DNA of 64,000 nt from Georgenia satyanarayanai (GCF_009193135.1 NZ_VUKC01000013.1:1-64000), one strand, 5' to 3'; counted from the first letter of the stretch, positions 27,072 to 37,996 are shown. Numbers and translations are program-made. The notes: generated from the sequence alone by a model not told the origin.

Positions 27072-27829
27072 GGCGGCGGGCCGCCCTCGCCGCCGTCGTC
27101 GTCCTCGCGCTGGCCGCCTGCGGGGGTCGGGCCGGTACGGCGACCACGACGGACGGGCCGGGCGGCGACCTCACCGTCCTGGCCGCGGCGTCCCTCAACG
27201 TCGTCTTCGCGGACCTCGCCGAGCGCTTCACCGCGGAGTACGGGGTCGAGGTCGCCTTCTCCTTCGCCGGCTCCTCCGACCTCGTCGCCCAGCTCGACGC
27301 CGGCGCTCCGGCGGACGTCCTGGCCACCGCGGACGAGGCGACGATGGGGCGAGCCCTCGCGTCCGGGACGGTCGCCGGCGAGCCGCAGGTCTTCGCGCGC
27401 AACACCCTCACGCTCGTCGTCCCGGCGGGCAATCCCGCCGGCGTCACCGGGCTGGACGCGAGCCTGGACGGAGCCGACCTCGTCGTCTGCGCCCCCCAGG
27501 TGCCCTGCGGCGCCGCGACGTCCGCGCTCGCGGACCTGCTCGGTGCCGTCATCACGCCGGTGAGCGAGGAGGGCAGCGTCACCGACGTCCTCGGCAAGGT
27601 GACCAGCGGCCAGGCGGACGCCGGGCTCGTCTACGCGACGGACACCGCCGCCGCGGGGGACGCCGTCGAGACGGTCGACGTCCCCCGCGCGGACGAGGTC
27701 GTCAACGACTACCCGATCGCCGTCACCGCGGACGCCACCCACCCGGACCTGGCCGCCGCCTGGGTCGACCTCGTCCTCGGTCCCGAGGGCCGGCGCGTCC
27801 TCGGCGACGCCGGGTTCGGCACGCCGTGA
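27068..27829 (+). CDS. modA: Molybdate-binding lipoprotein ModA
   Basis: Extracytoplasmic molybdate receptor of the ModABC importer, 253 residues. Lipoprotein signal peptide with lipobox LALAACGG (acylated Cys18), then [46 protein letters not shown] and GLVYATD, all ModA hallmarks that line the oxyanion pocket. GTG start overlaps the previous stop and the end overlaps modB (GTGA), so the whole set is one coupled operon. Confidence 0.95.
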   Translation: MRRRAALAAVVVLALAACGGRAGTATTTDGPGGDLTVLAAASLNVVFADLAERFTAEYGVEVAFSFAGSSDLVAQLDAGAPADVLATADEATMGRALASGTVAGEPQVFARNTLTLVVPAGNPAGVTGLDASLDGADLVVCAPQVPCGAATSALADLLGAVITPVSEEGSVTDVLGKVTSGQADAGLVYATDTAAAGDAVETVDVPRADEVVNDYPIAVTADATHPDLAAAWVDLVLGPEGRRVLGDAGFGTP

Positions 27830-28647
27830 CGACGGCGCCCGCCCGACGGGCCGCCGGCGAGCTCGTCGGTGGCCTGCCGCGCTGGGTGCTCGTGCCGGCC
27901 GCCGCCGGCGTCCTCCTCGTCGCCGTGCCCGTGCTCGGCATGGTGCTGCGCGTGCCGTGGGGGGAGCTGCCGGCTCTCCTCGGCTCCGAGGCCTCGCTCG
28001 CCGCGCTCGGCCTCAGCCTGCGCACCTCGGCCGCCGCCACCCTCCTCGCCGTCGTCCTCGGTGTGCCGCTCGCCCTCGTGCTGGCCTGGTCCCGGCTGCC
28101 CGGTGCCCGGGTGGTGCGGACCGCCGTCCTCCTGCCGCTCGTCCTGCCGCCCGTGGTCTCCGGGCTCGCGCTGCTCACGACCTTCGGCCGCCGCGGGCTG
28201 CTCGGGCAGCGGCTCGAGGTGCTCGGCCTCGACATCGCCTTCTCGACGACGGCGGTGGTGCTCGCCCAGGCATTCGTCGCCCTGCCCTTCCTCGTCATCT
28301 CCGTCGAGGGTGCCGCGCGGACGGCCGGCCGCCGGCACGAGGTCGTCGCCGCCACCCTCGGCGCCCGTCCCACGACCGTGCTGCGCCGCGTGACGATCCC
28401 GCTGCTCGCGCCGGCCCTCGGCTCGGGCACCGCGCTCGCCTTCGCGCGCTGCCTCGGCGAGTTCGGGGCCACCCTCACCTTCGCCGGGTCCCTCCAGGGC
28501 GTCACCCGCACCCTGCCGCTGGAGATCTACCTCCAGCGCGAGACCGACCCGGATGCCGCGATCGCGCTGTCCCTCGTGCTCGTCGTCGTCGCGGCGGGCA
28601 TCGTCCTGCTCACGCAGCGGCCGCGGCGCAGCGGGGTCGGGGGATGA
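27826..28647 (+). CDS. modB: Molybdate ABC transporter permease ModB
   Basis: 273 residues with about six membrane helices and the EAA coupling loop ([22 protein letters not shown] ends at the cytoplasmic helix) followed by [16 protein letters not shown], typical of ModB. GTG start in the modA overlap; 4-nt overlap to modC. Forms the membrane pore with ModC. Confidence 0.93.
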   Translation: MTTAPARRAAGELVGGLPRWVLVPAAAGVLLVAVPVLGMVLRVPWGELPALLGSEASLAALGLSLRTSAAATLLAVVLGVPLALVLAWSRLPGARVVRTAVLLPLVLPPVVSGLALLTTFGRRGLLGQRLEVLGLDIAFSTTAVVLAQAFVALPFLVISVEGAARTAGRRHEVVAATLGARPTTVLRRVTIPLLAPALGSGTALAFARCLGEFGATLTFAGSLQGVTRTLPLEIYLQRETDPDAAIALSLVLVVVAAGIVLLTQRPRRSGVGG

Positions 28648-29711
28648 GCGCCCCCGCGCTCAGCGTCCGCGCCGCCGTGCCGGAGCGGGACGTGGAGGTC
28701 GACCTCGACGTGCCCGAGGGCCGGGTCCTCGCGCTGCTCGGCCCCAACGGGGCGGGCAAGTCCACGGTGCTCGGGCTCGCGGCCGGCACGGTGCGGCCGG
28801 GCGGCGGCGAGGTGCAGGTCGCCGGGCGGCGGGTGGCGGGGGAGCGCACCTGGGTGCCGCCCCACGAGCGGCGGATCTCGCTCCTCGCCCAGGAACCGCT
28901 CCTCCTGCCGCACCTCGACGTCCTCTCCAACGTCGCCTTCGGGCCGCGCGCCCGGGGAGCGGGACGCCGCGGGGCGGAGCAGGTGGCGCGAGCCCGGCTG
29001 GCGGAGGTCGGCGTCGAGGAGCTGGCCGCCCGGCGGGTGCACCGGCTCTCCGGGGGGCAGGCCCAGCGTGTGGCCCTCGCTCGGGCGCTGGCTCCCGAGC
29101 CGCACCTCCTCCTCCTCGACGAGCCCCTGTCGGCCCTCGACGTCGACGCCGCGGCCCAGCTGCGCCAGGTGCTGCGGGCCACGCTGCGGGGTACTGGGCG
29201 GTCCGCCATCGTCGTCACCCACGACCTGCTCGACGTCCTCGCCCTCGCCGACGACGTCGTCGTCCTCGACGGTGGGCGGGTCGTCGAGCGGGGAACGACG
29301 GCGGAGGTGCTCAGCCGGCCGCGGTCCGCGTTCGGTGCGCGGCTCGCGGGGGTCAACCTGGTCCTCGGGGAGCGGGTTGCGGCGGACGCCGTGCGCGCCG
29401 GTGCCGACGAGGTCCACGGGCTGGCGAGCGGTCCGCCGCTCACGCCCGGGCGTGCCGCGGCCACCTTCTCCCCGCGGGCGGTCGCCGTCCACCGGGCGGC
29501 GCCGGGCGGCAGTCCCCGCAACGTCCTCCCGGTGCGGGTGACAGGCCTCGAGCAGCAGGGCGCCCTCGTCCGGGTGCGCGGTGAGACGGCGTCCGGATGC
29601 CGCCTGGCGGCAGACGTGACCCCGACGTCGCTGAGCACCCTGCGGGTCGGGGTGGGTGACGACGTCGTCTTCGTCGTCAAGGCCGCCGAGGTCGACGTCT
29701 ACGCCGCGTGA
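28644..29711 (+). CDS. modC: Molybdate ABC transporter ATPase ModC
   Basis: 355 residues. The ATP-binding domain has Walker [10 protein letters not shown] (residues 33-41), Q-loop [12 protein letters not shown], signature [12 protein letters not shown], Walker [13 protein letters not shown] and the switch His of VVTHD. A C-terminal TOBE/Mop domain (about 285-353) probably senses molybdate and inhibits transport. The single open frame extends far upstream, but the ATG in the modB overlap is the natural start. End of the molybdenum region. Confidence 0.94.
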   Translation: MSAPALSVRAAVPERDVEVDLDVPEGRVLALLGPNGAGKSTVLGLAAGTVRPGGGEVQVAGRRVAGERTWVPPHERRISLLAQEPLLLPHLDVLSNVAFGPRARGAGRRGAEQVARARLAEVGVEELAARRVHRLSGGQAQRVALARALAPEPHLLLLDEPLSALDVDAAAQLRQVLRATLRGTGRSAIVVTHDLLDVLALADDVVVLDGGRVVERGTTAEVLSRPRSAFGARLAGVNLVLGERVAADAVRAGADEVHGLASGPPLTPGRAAATFSPRAVAVHRAAPGGSPRNVLPVRVTGLEQQGALVRVRGETASGCRLAADVTPTSLSTLRVGVGDDVVFVVKAAEVDVYAA

Positions 29712-29771
29712 CCCTGACGGCGGGACGTCCTCCCGGGTGAACCGCTGGGCGGGATCCGAGCGGCGGAGCCG

Positions 29772-31204
29772 TCAGGCCGGGGCGGACCCGGCCGCCGGAA
29801 GGGTGACGCGCACGGTCGTCCCGCCCCCGGGCGTCGGGAGCACGCGCGCGGTGCCGCCGTGGGCGGCGACGAGCGCGGAGACGATCGCCAGGCCGAGGCC
29901 GGACCCGCCCGAGGAGCGGGCACGGGAGTCGTCGAGGCGGTAGAAGCGCTCGAAGACGCGCTCCGCGTGCTCGGGGGAGATGCCCGGACCGTGGTCGCGG
30001 ACCTCGACGACGACGTCCGCGCCGAGCCGCCCGGCCGCCACCTCGACGGGCGTCCCGGAGGGGGTGTGGCGCACGACGTTCCCGGTGAGGTTGGACAACA
30101 CCTGGCGCAGGGCGTTCTCGTCGCCGACGACGACCATCGCCTCGGGGCCCGTGATGCCCTCCGCGAGCGGCAGGAAGGTCGCCGTGCGCTCGGGGTCGAG
30201 GGCGCGCAGGTCGGCGACGGCGTCGTGGGCGAGCACGGCGAGGTCGACGGGCTCGCGGGCGAGACGGCGGCCCTCGTCGAGCCGGGCCAGCTGGAGGAGG
30301 TCGGTGACGAGACCGCCCATGCGGCGTGCCTCGCCCTCGATCCGGGCCATCGCCGCGGGCAGCTCGGCCTCGGGGATGGCGCCCATCCGGTAGAGCTCGC
30401 CGTAGCCGCGGACGGTGGCGAGCGGGGTGCGCAGCTCGTGGCTCGCGTCGGAGACGAAGCGGCGCATCCGGCCCTCCGAGGCGGCCTGCGCGGCGAAGGC
30501 CTGCTCGATCTGCGCGAGCATCGTGTTGAGGGAGTGCGCCAGCCGCCCGACCTCCGTGCGCGGGTTGTTCGCCGGCACCCGCCGGGAGAGGTCCCCGGCG
30601 GCGATGGCCCCGGCCGTCTGCTCGATCTGTCGCAGCGGGCGCAGGGCCCGCTCGACGGCGAACCAGCTGAGCGCGGCACCGAGGAGGATGATGAGCACCC
30701 CCGAGACGACGATCGTCCGGGCGACCTGGTAGGCGGTCTCGTCGGCACCCTCGAGGGGGAGGGCGACGGTGAGCGTCGTGCCGGTCGGGGCGTCCTGCAC
30801 GCCGTAGGTGACGGCGCGCCAGCGCTGTCCGGTGAGGTCGCTGCCCACGGTGTAGGCCTCGCCGAGGTTCGTCACCGCAGCGGGAAGGTCGGGTCTGCCG
30901 AAGCGGGGCAGGGTCCACTCGGCGACGATCTCCCGGGGGGTGGTACCGGGGGACCGCAGGCTGAGGAAGTAGTCGGACGGCATGACGGAGTTGGAGTCGG
31001 GATCGGCGATGAGCTGCTGGAGAGTGTCGATGTTGACGTTCCGTGCCGCCGTCGCGATCTGGTCGTCGGTCTGCTCGAGCAGGTAGGCGCGCAGCAGGGT
31101 GCCGGTGGTCGCCCCCGCCACGGTGAGCCCGAGCCCGAGGACGACGACGACGATGAGCACGAGCCGGTGGCGGATCGGGACCGCGCTGAGACGCTCGTGC
31201 AGGG

Positions 31205-31208
<4 letters not shown>
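29772..31208 (-). CDS. Sensor histidine kinase (HAMP-HisKA-HATPase)
   Basis: 478-residue membrane sensor. Membrane helix 1 is at about 16-38, with a ~120-residue extracytoplasmic sensor, membrane helix 2 (about 163-185), HAMP (186-238), a dimerisation/phospho-acceptor helix with His257 ([13 protein letters not shown]) and an ATPase domain with DHGPGI and GSGLGLAIV boxes. The layout resembles actinobacterial TrcS/TcrY kinases. The start overlaps the stop of the response regulator (ATGA), so it pairs with that gene. Signal unknown; a Pro/Ala tail ends it. Confidence 0.92.
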
Positions 31209-31918
<710 letters not shown>

Positions 31919-31936
31919 GGGACCAGTGTGCCGCCC

Positions 31937-33460
31937 CTACCTGGAACTTTCCTGGACGCCCGCTCCATGCGTGAGGCGCCCGGCGAGGAGGGTGGCGGCG
32001 ACGGGGACGGTGCGCAGGTCCGTCCCGGGCGCCAGCGGGTCGGCGTCGAGGAGGACGAGGTCGCCGGGGTGCCCGGGCGCCACCGTGCCCCAGCCGTCGG
32101 TGCTCGCGGCCAGCGCCTCGGCGGGCGTGAGCCGCTGGGCGGGCGTCCACGCCGGACGCTCGTCGGCCGTGCGGGTGACGGCGGCGGCCATGGCGAGCCA
32201 CGGGTCGAGCCGCGCCACCGGCGCGTCGGAGCCGAAGCGCAGCTCCGCGCCGGCGTCGAGCAGGTCGCGCAGGGGGAAGGTGCGCTCGGCGCGCCCCGGC
32301 CACGCCGCCTCGACGAGGTCGCGGTCGTCGAGCAGGTGCGCCGGCTGCACGCTCGCCACGACCCCGAGGGCCGCGAACCGCGGCACGTCCGCCGCGGCCA
32401 CGAGCTGGGCGTGCTCGACGGTGCCGCGCGCACCCGTCGCCTCGTACGCGTCGAGGACGATGGTGACGGCGGCGTCACCGATGGCGTGCACCGCCGTGGT
32501 GAGGCCCGCTCCGGAGGCGCTCTCCATGAGCGCACGCAGCTCGCCCGCCGGGACCGTCTGCTCCCCGTGGCCCGCCCCGGTGCCGGCGTCGGCGCCGACG
32601 GCGGTGTAGGGCTCGTGGCAGAAGGCGGTGCGGGTGTTGAGCGCGCCGTCGGAGATCACCTTGAGCGGACCCATGGTGAGCAGCCCGTCCCCGCCGCGGA
32701 GCGGGTCGCCGGTGCGCAGGCCGGCGGTGAGGACGTCGTCGAGGTCGTCGGTGTAGACGCCGGTGCGCACCCGCAGCGTGTCCAGTCCCGCGGCCACCCG
32801 CTCGGGCCACACGCGGTGGTTGGCCGCGAACTCCATGTCGACGACACCGACCACCCCGCGGGACGCCGCCGCGGCCATCGCCGCGCGCAGTCCGGCGTCG
32901 GTGGACTGCGGCAGGCGGCCGATCGCGGCGAGGACGTCGAACCACTCGTGCTCGCGGATGAGCCCGTCGCGGGGTGGGACCCCGAGCCGCTGCATCGCGG
33001 CGCCGCTCAGCCAGCCGCAGTGGACATCACCCGAGACGAGGACGACGGGGACACCCGGGGCCGCCCGGTCCAGCGCCCTCGTCGTCGGCAGGTCCGGCCA
33101 CAGCGCGTCACGGAAGCCGTAGCCCTCGACGAGGGCACCGCGGGCCGGGGGGTGGGCGGCGACGGCGGCCCGCACCGTCTCGACGGCGTCGGCCGCGCTG
33201 CGCGCCGTCGTGAGGTCGATGCGGGTGAAGGACCGCGCCCACTGGGCGCTGTGGACGTGCTGGTCCCACAGCCCCGGGACGAGCCACCGGCCGTCCGCGT
33301 CGAGCTCGTCGCCGCCGCGGGCGAGCGCGGGACCGACCTCCACGACCCGCCCGCCCGAGACGCGCACGTCGACAACGGCGCCACCCGGGTGGCCCGAGAC
33401 CACACCGCGACGGGCGGCGACGGGCACGAGCCGTGCCCGCCGCACGAGCAGGCTCGTCAC
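31937..33460 (-). CDS. Amidohydrolase family 3 (YtcJ-like)
   Basis: 507-residue metal-dependent hydrolase of the YtcJ/N-substituted formamide deformylase-like group. N-terminal beta-sandwich, then the metal-binding WDQHVHS (His-x-His), later SGDVHCGW and VHAIGDAAV histidines, and the barrel-end Asp of RFGSDAPVA. No signal peptide, so cytoplasmic; substrate unknown. GTG start 2 nt after the NYN gene stop, so both are one operon. Confidence 0.87.
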   Translation of the reverse strand: MTSLLVRRARLVPVAARRGVVSGHPGGAVVDVRVSGGRVVEVGPALARGGDELDADGRWLVPGLWDQHVHSAQWARSFTRIDLTTARSAADAVETVRAAVAAHPPARGALVEGYGFRDALWPDLPTTRALDRAAPGVPVVLVSGDVHCGWLSGAAMQRLGVPPRDGLIREHEWFDVLAAIGRLPQSTDAGLRAAMAAAASRGVVGVVDMEFAANHRVWPERVAAGLDTLRVRTGVYTDDLDDVLTAGLRTGDPLRGGDGLLTMGPLKVISDGALNTRTAFCHEPYTAVGADAGTGAGHGEQTVPAGELRALMESASGAGLTTAVHAIGDAAVTIVLDAYEATGARGTVEHAQLVAAADVPRFAALGVVASVQPAHLLDDRDLVEAAWPGRAERTFPLRDLLDAGAELRFGSDAPVARLDPWLAMAAAVTRTADERPAWTPAQRLTPAEALAASTDGWGTVAPGHPGDLVLLDADPLAPGTDLRTVPVAATLLAGRLTHGAGVQESSR

Positions 33461-33462
33461 GG

Positions 33463-34029
33463 TCAGAGGTAGCGGCTGGGGTCGAAGCTCGCGAGCGGGA
33501 TGATCCGCACGCGGGGCAGCGGGGTCTGGAAGGCCCCGAGGTCGTCCTCGAGGTCGAAGATGCGCAGGCCGCGCGAGGTGAGCTCGGTGAGCTGGTGGTT
33601 GACGAACTCGCGGAAGCAGATGACGCCGACCTGGCGGCCGGCGTCGACGAGCCGCTCCACCTGGGGGAGGAAGTCGCCGTCGTGGCTGGCGAGGAGGACG
33701 TCCCCGTCGGGGAGGTCGGCGATCGCCTCGAGGGTGCGCTGGATACCGATGTCGACGACCTTCTCCGAGGAGAGGCCGGACAGCGGGATCGGGTGGAAGC
33801 TCATCGCGAGCAGCGCCTGGACGAAGCTCATCGGCATCTGCCCCGAGCTCGCGTTGAGGAAGAACAGGCCCTTGGCCGGCTGGTCGAAGGCGGCGTGGGC
33901 GAAGTCGAGGATGCGGTCCCAGCGCGGGCGCTCCTCGGGCGCGGGGCGTCGGCCGAGGACGCTCATCCCCAGGGTGGCGTCGATGTTCTCACCGTCGATG
34001 AGCAAGTACGTGCGCGGCGCGTCGGGCAT
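33463..34029 (-). CDS. NYN domain (PIN-like) nuclease-family protein
   Basis: 188 residues. NYN/PIN-like fold with the acidic metal-site residues spread as LLIDGENID, KVVDIGIQ and LLASHDGDFLPQVERLV, the pattern of predicted Mg-dependent ribonucleases (LabA/DUF88 relatives). RNA target unknown. TAAGGT lies 6 nt before the ATG, a leaderless promoter layout. Cotranscribed with the amidohydrolase, an association I cannot explain functionally. Confidence 0.87.
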   Translation of the reverse strand: MPDAPRTYLLIDGENIDATLGMSVLGRRPAPEERPRWDRILDFAHAAFDQPAKGLFFLNASSGQMPMSFVQALLAMSFHPIPLSGLSSEKVVDIGIQRTLEAIADLPDGDVLLASHDGDFLPQVERLVDAGRQVGVICFREFVNHQLTELTSRGLRIFDLEDDLGAFQTPLPRVRIIPLASFDPSRYL

Positions 34030-34035
34030 GGGCTC

Positions 34036-34041
34036 ACCTTA
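34036..34041 (-). promoter_or_regulatory. -10 element of NYN gene, leaderless layout
   Basis: TAAGGT on the minus strand ends 6 nt before the ATG at 34029. Confidence 0.45.
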
Positions 34042-34097
34042 GCGACGAGTGGACGACGACGGCGCCTGCCGGGCCGCGGCGTCGCCGGATGGACGGT

Positions 34098-34132
34098 GTG
34101 GGGTCCGGGCCCGTCACGGACCCGAACCCCAC
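34098..34132 (-). terminator. Terminator after pspA
   Basis: A 12-bp stem with one mismatch (34098-34109 with 34121-34132), loop of 11 nt, 20 bp past the pspA stop and before the NYN promoter. Confidence 0.7.
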
Positions 34133-34152
34133 CCGGTGACGCGGCTGGTGCC

Positions 34153-34890
34153 TCAGGCCTCGATCTGGCCGGGGGTCTTGCCCTGCTTGAGGGCGGCGAG
34201 GCGCAGCTCGACCTCGCTCGTGGTGCCGTAGTTCTCGAGCTCGGCGAACTGCGACTCGAGGGAGCCGGCGTTGAGCTCCGCGCGGCCGGCGACGCGCGCC
34301 TCCTCCTTGCGGACCTGCTCCTCGAAGCGGGAGATCTCGGTCGTGGGGTCCAGGACGTTGATCGAAGAGATCGCGCTCTGCACCTTGCCCTGCGCCTCGG
34401 CCGTCTTGGCACGGGCGACGAGCTGGTCGCGCTTGGACTTCAGCTCCTCGAGCTTGGAGCGCATCTGGGTGAGGCCGGTCTTGAGCTTGTCGACGACCTC
34501 GTTCTGCGAGGCGATCATCGGCTCGGCGTCGCGCGCCTCCTGCTCGGCGGCGATCTGCTTGGTGAGGGCGATCTTCGCGAGGTCGTCGAAGCGCTGCGCC
34601 TCGGCGGTGTTGCCGGCCGTGCGCATCTCCTCGGCCTTGTTCGACGCGGCGAGGGCCTTGTTGCCCCAGTCGCGGGCCTCCTCGAGGTCGGCGGCGTGGT
34701 CCTGCTCGGCGAGGCGCAGGTTGCCGATCGTCACGGCCACCGCCTCCTCGGCCTCGACGATCGAGTTCGTGAAGTCGCGCACGAGCTGGTCGAGCATCTT
34801 CTGCGGGTCCTCCGCGCGGTCGAGGATCGCGTTGATGTTCGCCCGCGTCAGCTGCGCGATGCGACCCAGGATGCTCTGCTTCTCGGTCAT
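34153..34890 (-). CDS. pspA: PspA/IM30 family membrane-stress protein
   Basis: 245 residues, nearly all coiled coil, of the PspA/Vipp1 ESCRT-III-like family: ILGRIAQLTRANINAILDRAEDPQKMLDQL at the N-terminus (amphipathic helix that binds stressed membrane), then long heptad-rich helices. The ATG at 34890 has AAGGG upstream; a longer in-frame extension is antisense to the TPM gene and rejected. It follows the TPM-domain gene by 70 bp on the same strand; this pairing suggests a membrane-integrity module. No PspF-type activator is present, as expected in actinobacteria. Confidence 0.9.
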   Translation of the reverse strand: MTEKQSILGRIAQLTRANINAILDRAEDPQKMLDQLVRDFTNSIVEAEEAVAVTIGNLRLAEQDHAADLEEARDWGNKALAASNKAEEMRTAGNTAEAQRFDDLAKIALTKQIAAEQEARDAEPMIASQNEVVDKLKTGLTQMRSKLEELKSKRDQLVARAKTAEAQGKVQSAISSINVLDPTTEISRFEEQVRKEEARVAGRAELNAGSLESQFAELENYGTTSEVELRLAALKQGKTPGQIEA

Positions 34891-34960
34891 GGTGCTGCCC
34901 TTCGTCGTGTGGTGCTCGTGGATTCCTTGCAAAAGCCTGTCGTGGGGCGGGTGGAGGCGG

Positions 34961-36976
34961 TCAGAAGCGTCCGCCGCCCCCGCCGAAGCCTCCACCGAAG
35001 CCGCCTCCGCCGCCGCCGAAGCCGCCTCCGCCGCCGAAGCCGCCCCCGCCGAAACCGCCGCCGCCCCAGCCGCTGTGCCGGTTGCCGCCGCCGAGGAGGA
35101 TGCCGCCGAGGATGAGGGACCCGACGTCGACGCCGCCGCGCTGCCCGCCGGAGCCGCCGCCGAAGCCCCCACCGAACCCGCCGAAGGAGTTGATGTCGCG
35201 CTCGGCGAGCTGCTGCGCGGCCGCGACGCGCTGCTCCGCCTGCTGGACGAGGGCGAGGGCGCGCTCGGGGTCGCTGCCGGCGAGGGAGGCCGCCTGCTCG
35301 GCGAGCCGGGTGGCCTCGGACAGCCGGGTGCGGGCCTCGGTGCCGACGGCGCCACGGCGCGTGCGGATGAGCTCGGACACCGCGGAGATCCGGGCGTTGA
35401 CGGCGTCGAGCCGGTGGGTGAGCTGCAGGCGTGCGCGCTCCCGGCGCTCCTCGAGCTGGCGGGACGGCGCGAGCGCGGCGTCGAGGGCGTCCTCGGCGGC
35501 GGTGAGCCGCTCGAGGGCGGCGAGCGGGTCGCCGCCCTGCCGGGCCTGGTTGCCCTGCTCGATCGCCGCGCGGGCCTCCGCCACGCGGGGTGCGACGACG
35601 GCGTCGTCCGCCGCGAGGCGCGCGGCGTCGCGGATGTCGGAGCCGATGGACGCGAGGGCGGCGTCGAGCCGCTGCCCCGCCTGGGCGAGGTCGTCGCCGG
35701 CGCGGTCGACGGCGTCGAGGAGGGAGGCGGCCTGGCCGATCGCCTCCTGCGCGGTGTAGGCGGCGGCGACGGCGGCCGCCCGGTCATCTGCCTCGACGTG
35801 CCGGCGCCCCTCGGCGATGGCTTCCCGTGCGCCCTCGAGCAGGCCGGTGGCCTGCTGCGGGTTCTGGGAGATCGAGGCGAGTGCCGAGGCCGGGTAGCGG
35901 GCGGCGAGGCCGTCGAGGACGACGCGCGCGGTGGGCAGGCGTCCCTCGACCTCCCCGGCGCGGATCTCCATCTCCCCGAGCACCTGCGGCGCCCGGGACT
36001 GCATGTCGCGCAGCTCGGCGAAGTGGGCGGCCTGCTCCTGGAGGGTGGTGGCGACGTCGTCGCACAGGGTGAGGATCTCGGCCATCATCGTCCGGGCCTG
36101 CGGCTCGGTCTCGGGCTGGTCGTCGTCGAGGAGCTGGCGGACGTGGAAGGCGCGGGCGGCCTTCGTCCTCGCCTCCGCGAGCGCGTTGCTGAAGGGGTCG
36201 GTCGCCTGCAGCCCGAACTGGGCACGGGCGAAGCCGAGCTCCTCCTCCGAGGAGCGGATGGCGTCGTCGACGGCGACGAGTGCGGAGCCGGCCCGCTTGT
36301 TGAGCTCCTCGGTGGGCAGCCGCAGCGGGTGGTCGGGGGGCAGCTCCTGGCCGCGCGGGCCGCGCGGCGCCGCGTCCTTCCTGCTCCGGCCGCGCACCCA
36401 GGAGAAGAGCGAGATCGCCGCGATGCCGAGCAGGCCGATGAGGAAGATCGTGCCGAACCCGATCCCGCCGCCGCTCGCGCCCGGCGCACCCGCGCCGCTG
36501 CCGTCCCACTCACGCAGTCCCTCGGCGGCCGCGACGGCGGCCGCGCCCCAGTTGTCCTCCCGCAGCTCCGGCTCGACGTACTGGGTGCTCACCTCCTGCA
36601 GGCCCTGCTCGGAGATCGTCGTCGTGTCCCCGCACAGGCAGTAGTTGCGGTCCTCGACGGCGACGGCGAGCACGACGTCGTCGGTGCCGAGGTCAGAGGT
36701 GCGGATCGTCTCCTGCGCCCAGCTCTCGCGGTCCATCCCGTCGAAGGTGTCGACGTAGACGACGAAGAGGTCGACGCCGCGGTCCTCCTGCAGCTCGGTG
36801 ATCGCGTCCTCGATGTCCGAGGTCTCCCCGCCGTCGAGCACGCCCGCCTCGTCGGTCACCCGGTCCCCGAGGAAGAGCGGTGGCTCGGCGGCCGCCGGCC
36901 CCGCGACGAGGCCGAGCAGGACGAGGAGAGGGGCGACGAGGGCGGCGCGCAGGCGCCGGGTGGAGGTCTGGCTCAC
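34961..36976 (-). CDS. TPM domain membrane protein with Gly-rich tail
   Basis: 671 residues. Signal peptide (1-30), TPM domain (about 35-155: DRVTDEAGVLDGGETSDIEDAI, VDLFVVYVDTFDG), one membrane helix (about 172-192), a very long Ala/Glu/Arg coiled-coil region (about 215-600), and a Gly/Phe-rich low-complexity C-terminus (about 610-671). TPM domains bind metal and have been linked to photosystem repair or phosphatase activity; here the role is likely envelope-related. GTG start. The next gene downstream is pspA and NrtR is 40 bp upstream. The coiled coil may engage PspA on the cytoplasmic side (inference). Confidence 0.85.
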   Translation of the reverse strand: MSQTSTRRLRAALVAPLLVLLGLVAGPAAAEPPLFLGDRVTDEAGVLDGGETSDIEDAITELQEDRGVDLFVVYVDTFDGMDRESWAQETIRTSDLGTDDVVLAVAVEDRNYCLCGDTTTISEQGLQEVSTQYVEPELREDNWGAAAVAAAEGLREWDGSGAGAPGASGGGIGFGTIFLIGLLGIAAISLFSWVRGRSRKDAAPRGPRGQELPPDHPLRLPTEELNKRAGSALVAVDDAIRSSEEELGFARAQFGLQATDPFSNALAEARTKAARAFHVRQLLDDDQPETEPQARTMMAEILTLCDDVATTLQEQAAHFAELRDMQSRAPQVLGEMEIRAGEVEGRLPTARVVLDGLAARYPASALASISQNPQQATGLLEGAREAIAEGRRHVEADDRAAAVAAAYTAQEAIGQAASLLDAVDRAGDDLAQAGQRLDAALASIGSDIRDAARLAADDAVVAPRVAEARAAIEQGNQARQGGDPLAALERLTAAEDALDAALAPSRQLEERRERARLQLTHRLDAVNARISAVSELIRTRRGAVGTEARTRLSEATRLAEQAASLAGSDPERALALVQQAEQRVAAAQQLAERDINSFGGFGGGFGGGSGGQRGGVDVGSLILGGILLGGGNRHSGWGGGGFGGGGFGGGGGFGGGGGGFGGGFGGGGGRF

Positions 36977-37016
36977 CCTGCGATCTTCGCGTCACCGTCG
37001 GCGCAGCGCAATGCGC

Positions 37017-37937
37017 CTACCGCGGCCGGGCGATGGGCAGCTTGGTCCCCACGGCCTCCCGCTCGTCCAGGACGGCGCGGCGGAAGCGGACGAGCTTGGC
37101 GGGGCGGCCGCCGGTGGAGGTGTCCACCTCACCGGTCTCCTCGACGAGCTCCTGCTGCTCGACGAGCCGGCGGAAGTTCTGCTTGTGCAGCGGCTGCCCC
37201 GCCACGGCCTCGACCGTCGTCTGCAGCCGGCCGAGCGTGAAGCTCTCCGGGAGCATCTCGAAGACGACCGGCCGGTACTGGATCTTGGCGCGCAGGCGGC
37301 TGATACCCGTGGCGAGGATCCGCCGGTGGTCACGCTGCATGGGCAGGCCCGGCGCGCCCGCGCCACCGTCCGCCTCGGGGACGAGGCCCGCCTCGTAGAG
37401 GAGCTCGTAGCGCTGGAGGGCGAGCTCGGGCAGCCACGGGTTGTCCTCGAGCCCGAAGGTCACCGCCGCGCGGAGGCGGCGCCGCTGGGCCAGCTCGTCG
37501 TCCGCCGTCGTCGCGGCCCACCGCTCGAGGGCGGGGGCGAGGACCTGCCCGACCACGCCGTCGTCGCCGCGCTGGTCCTCCCAGGGGAAGTACTCGAGCC
37601 AGCTGCGCCACCCGGGCGTCACCGCGGAGACGGTGGTGAGACCGAGGTAGGAGATCTCCAGGACGGTGCTGGGCCCGCTGCTGCGGCCGGTGAACGTGTA
37701 GAGCTGCTCGACGTAGCCCAGCTCGTAGCCGGTCTGGCGCGTCACCCACGAGCGCATGCCCGCCTGCATGGACCCGCCGCCGGGCTGGAGCGGGCCGGAG
37801 GGCAGGAGCTGGCCGTCGGCGGTCGTGAGGACGAGCGGGACGTCGTTCTGGACCGCCGTGATGACGGCGACGAGCTCGGCGCTCACGCGCTCCTCGTCCA
37901 CCTGGCCTCCCGTCGTCGTCATGTCGGGCCCCATCAT
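37017..37937 (-). CDS. NUDIX-type transcriptional regulator, NrtR-like
   Basis: 306 residues. N-terminal NUDIX-like fold (about 15-170: VLTTADGQLLPSGPLQPGG, SYLGLTTVS) without a convincing catalytic NUDIX box, plus a C-terminal winged-helix domain (about 235-285: LGRLQTTVEAVAGQPLHKQNFRRLV, GRPAKLVRF) as in NrtR repressors of NAD metabolism that sense ADP-ribose. Two Met codons compete for the start (37937 or 37922); neither has a clear ribosome site. No NAD gene is adjacent; it is divergent from a Gfo/Idh oxidoreductase and upstream of TPM-pspA, so its target may be distant or this operon. Confidence 0.75.
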   Translation of the reverse strand: MMGPDMTTTGGQVDEERVSAELVAVITAVQNDVPLVLTTADGQLLPSGPLQPGGGSMQAGMRSWVTRQTGYELGYVEQLYTFTGRSSGPSTVLEISYLGLTTVSAVTPGWRSWLEYFPWEDQRGDDGVVGQVLAPALERWAATTADDELAQRRRLRAAVTFGLEDNPWLPELALQRYELLYEAGLVPEADGGAGAPGLPMQRDHRRILATGISRLRAKIQYRPVVFEMLPESFTLGRLQTTVEAVAGQPLHKQNFRRLVEQQELVEETGEVDTSTGGRPAKLVRFRRAVLDEREAVGTKLPIARPR

Positions 37938-37990
37938 GCCGGGTCGCGGACGGACGACGCCGGTCGGGCGGGCCCGTCGGTGCCTCGCGC

Positions 37991-37996
37991 TAGCCT
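37991..37996 (+). promoter_or_regulatory. -10 element of oxidoreductase gene
   Basis: TAGCCT, followed by a ~30-nt leader with AGGAGGAGG before the ATG at 38028. Confidence 0.4.

Noticed and set aside
29714-29775. CTGACGGC/GCCGTCAG inverted repeat between modC and histidine kinase
   Set aside because: Only 8 bp with a ~46-nt loop; too weak as a terminator.
34973-35065. Gly/Phe-coding tandem repeat considered as a non-coding repeat
   Set aside because: It is the in-frame Gly-rich C-terminus of the TPM protein.
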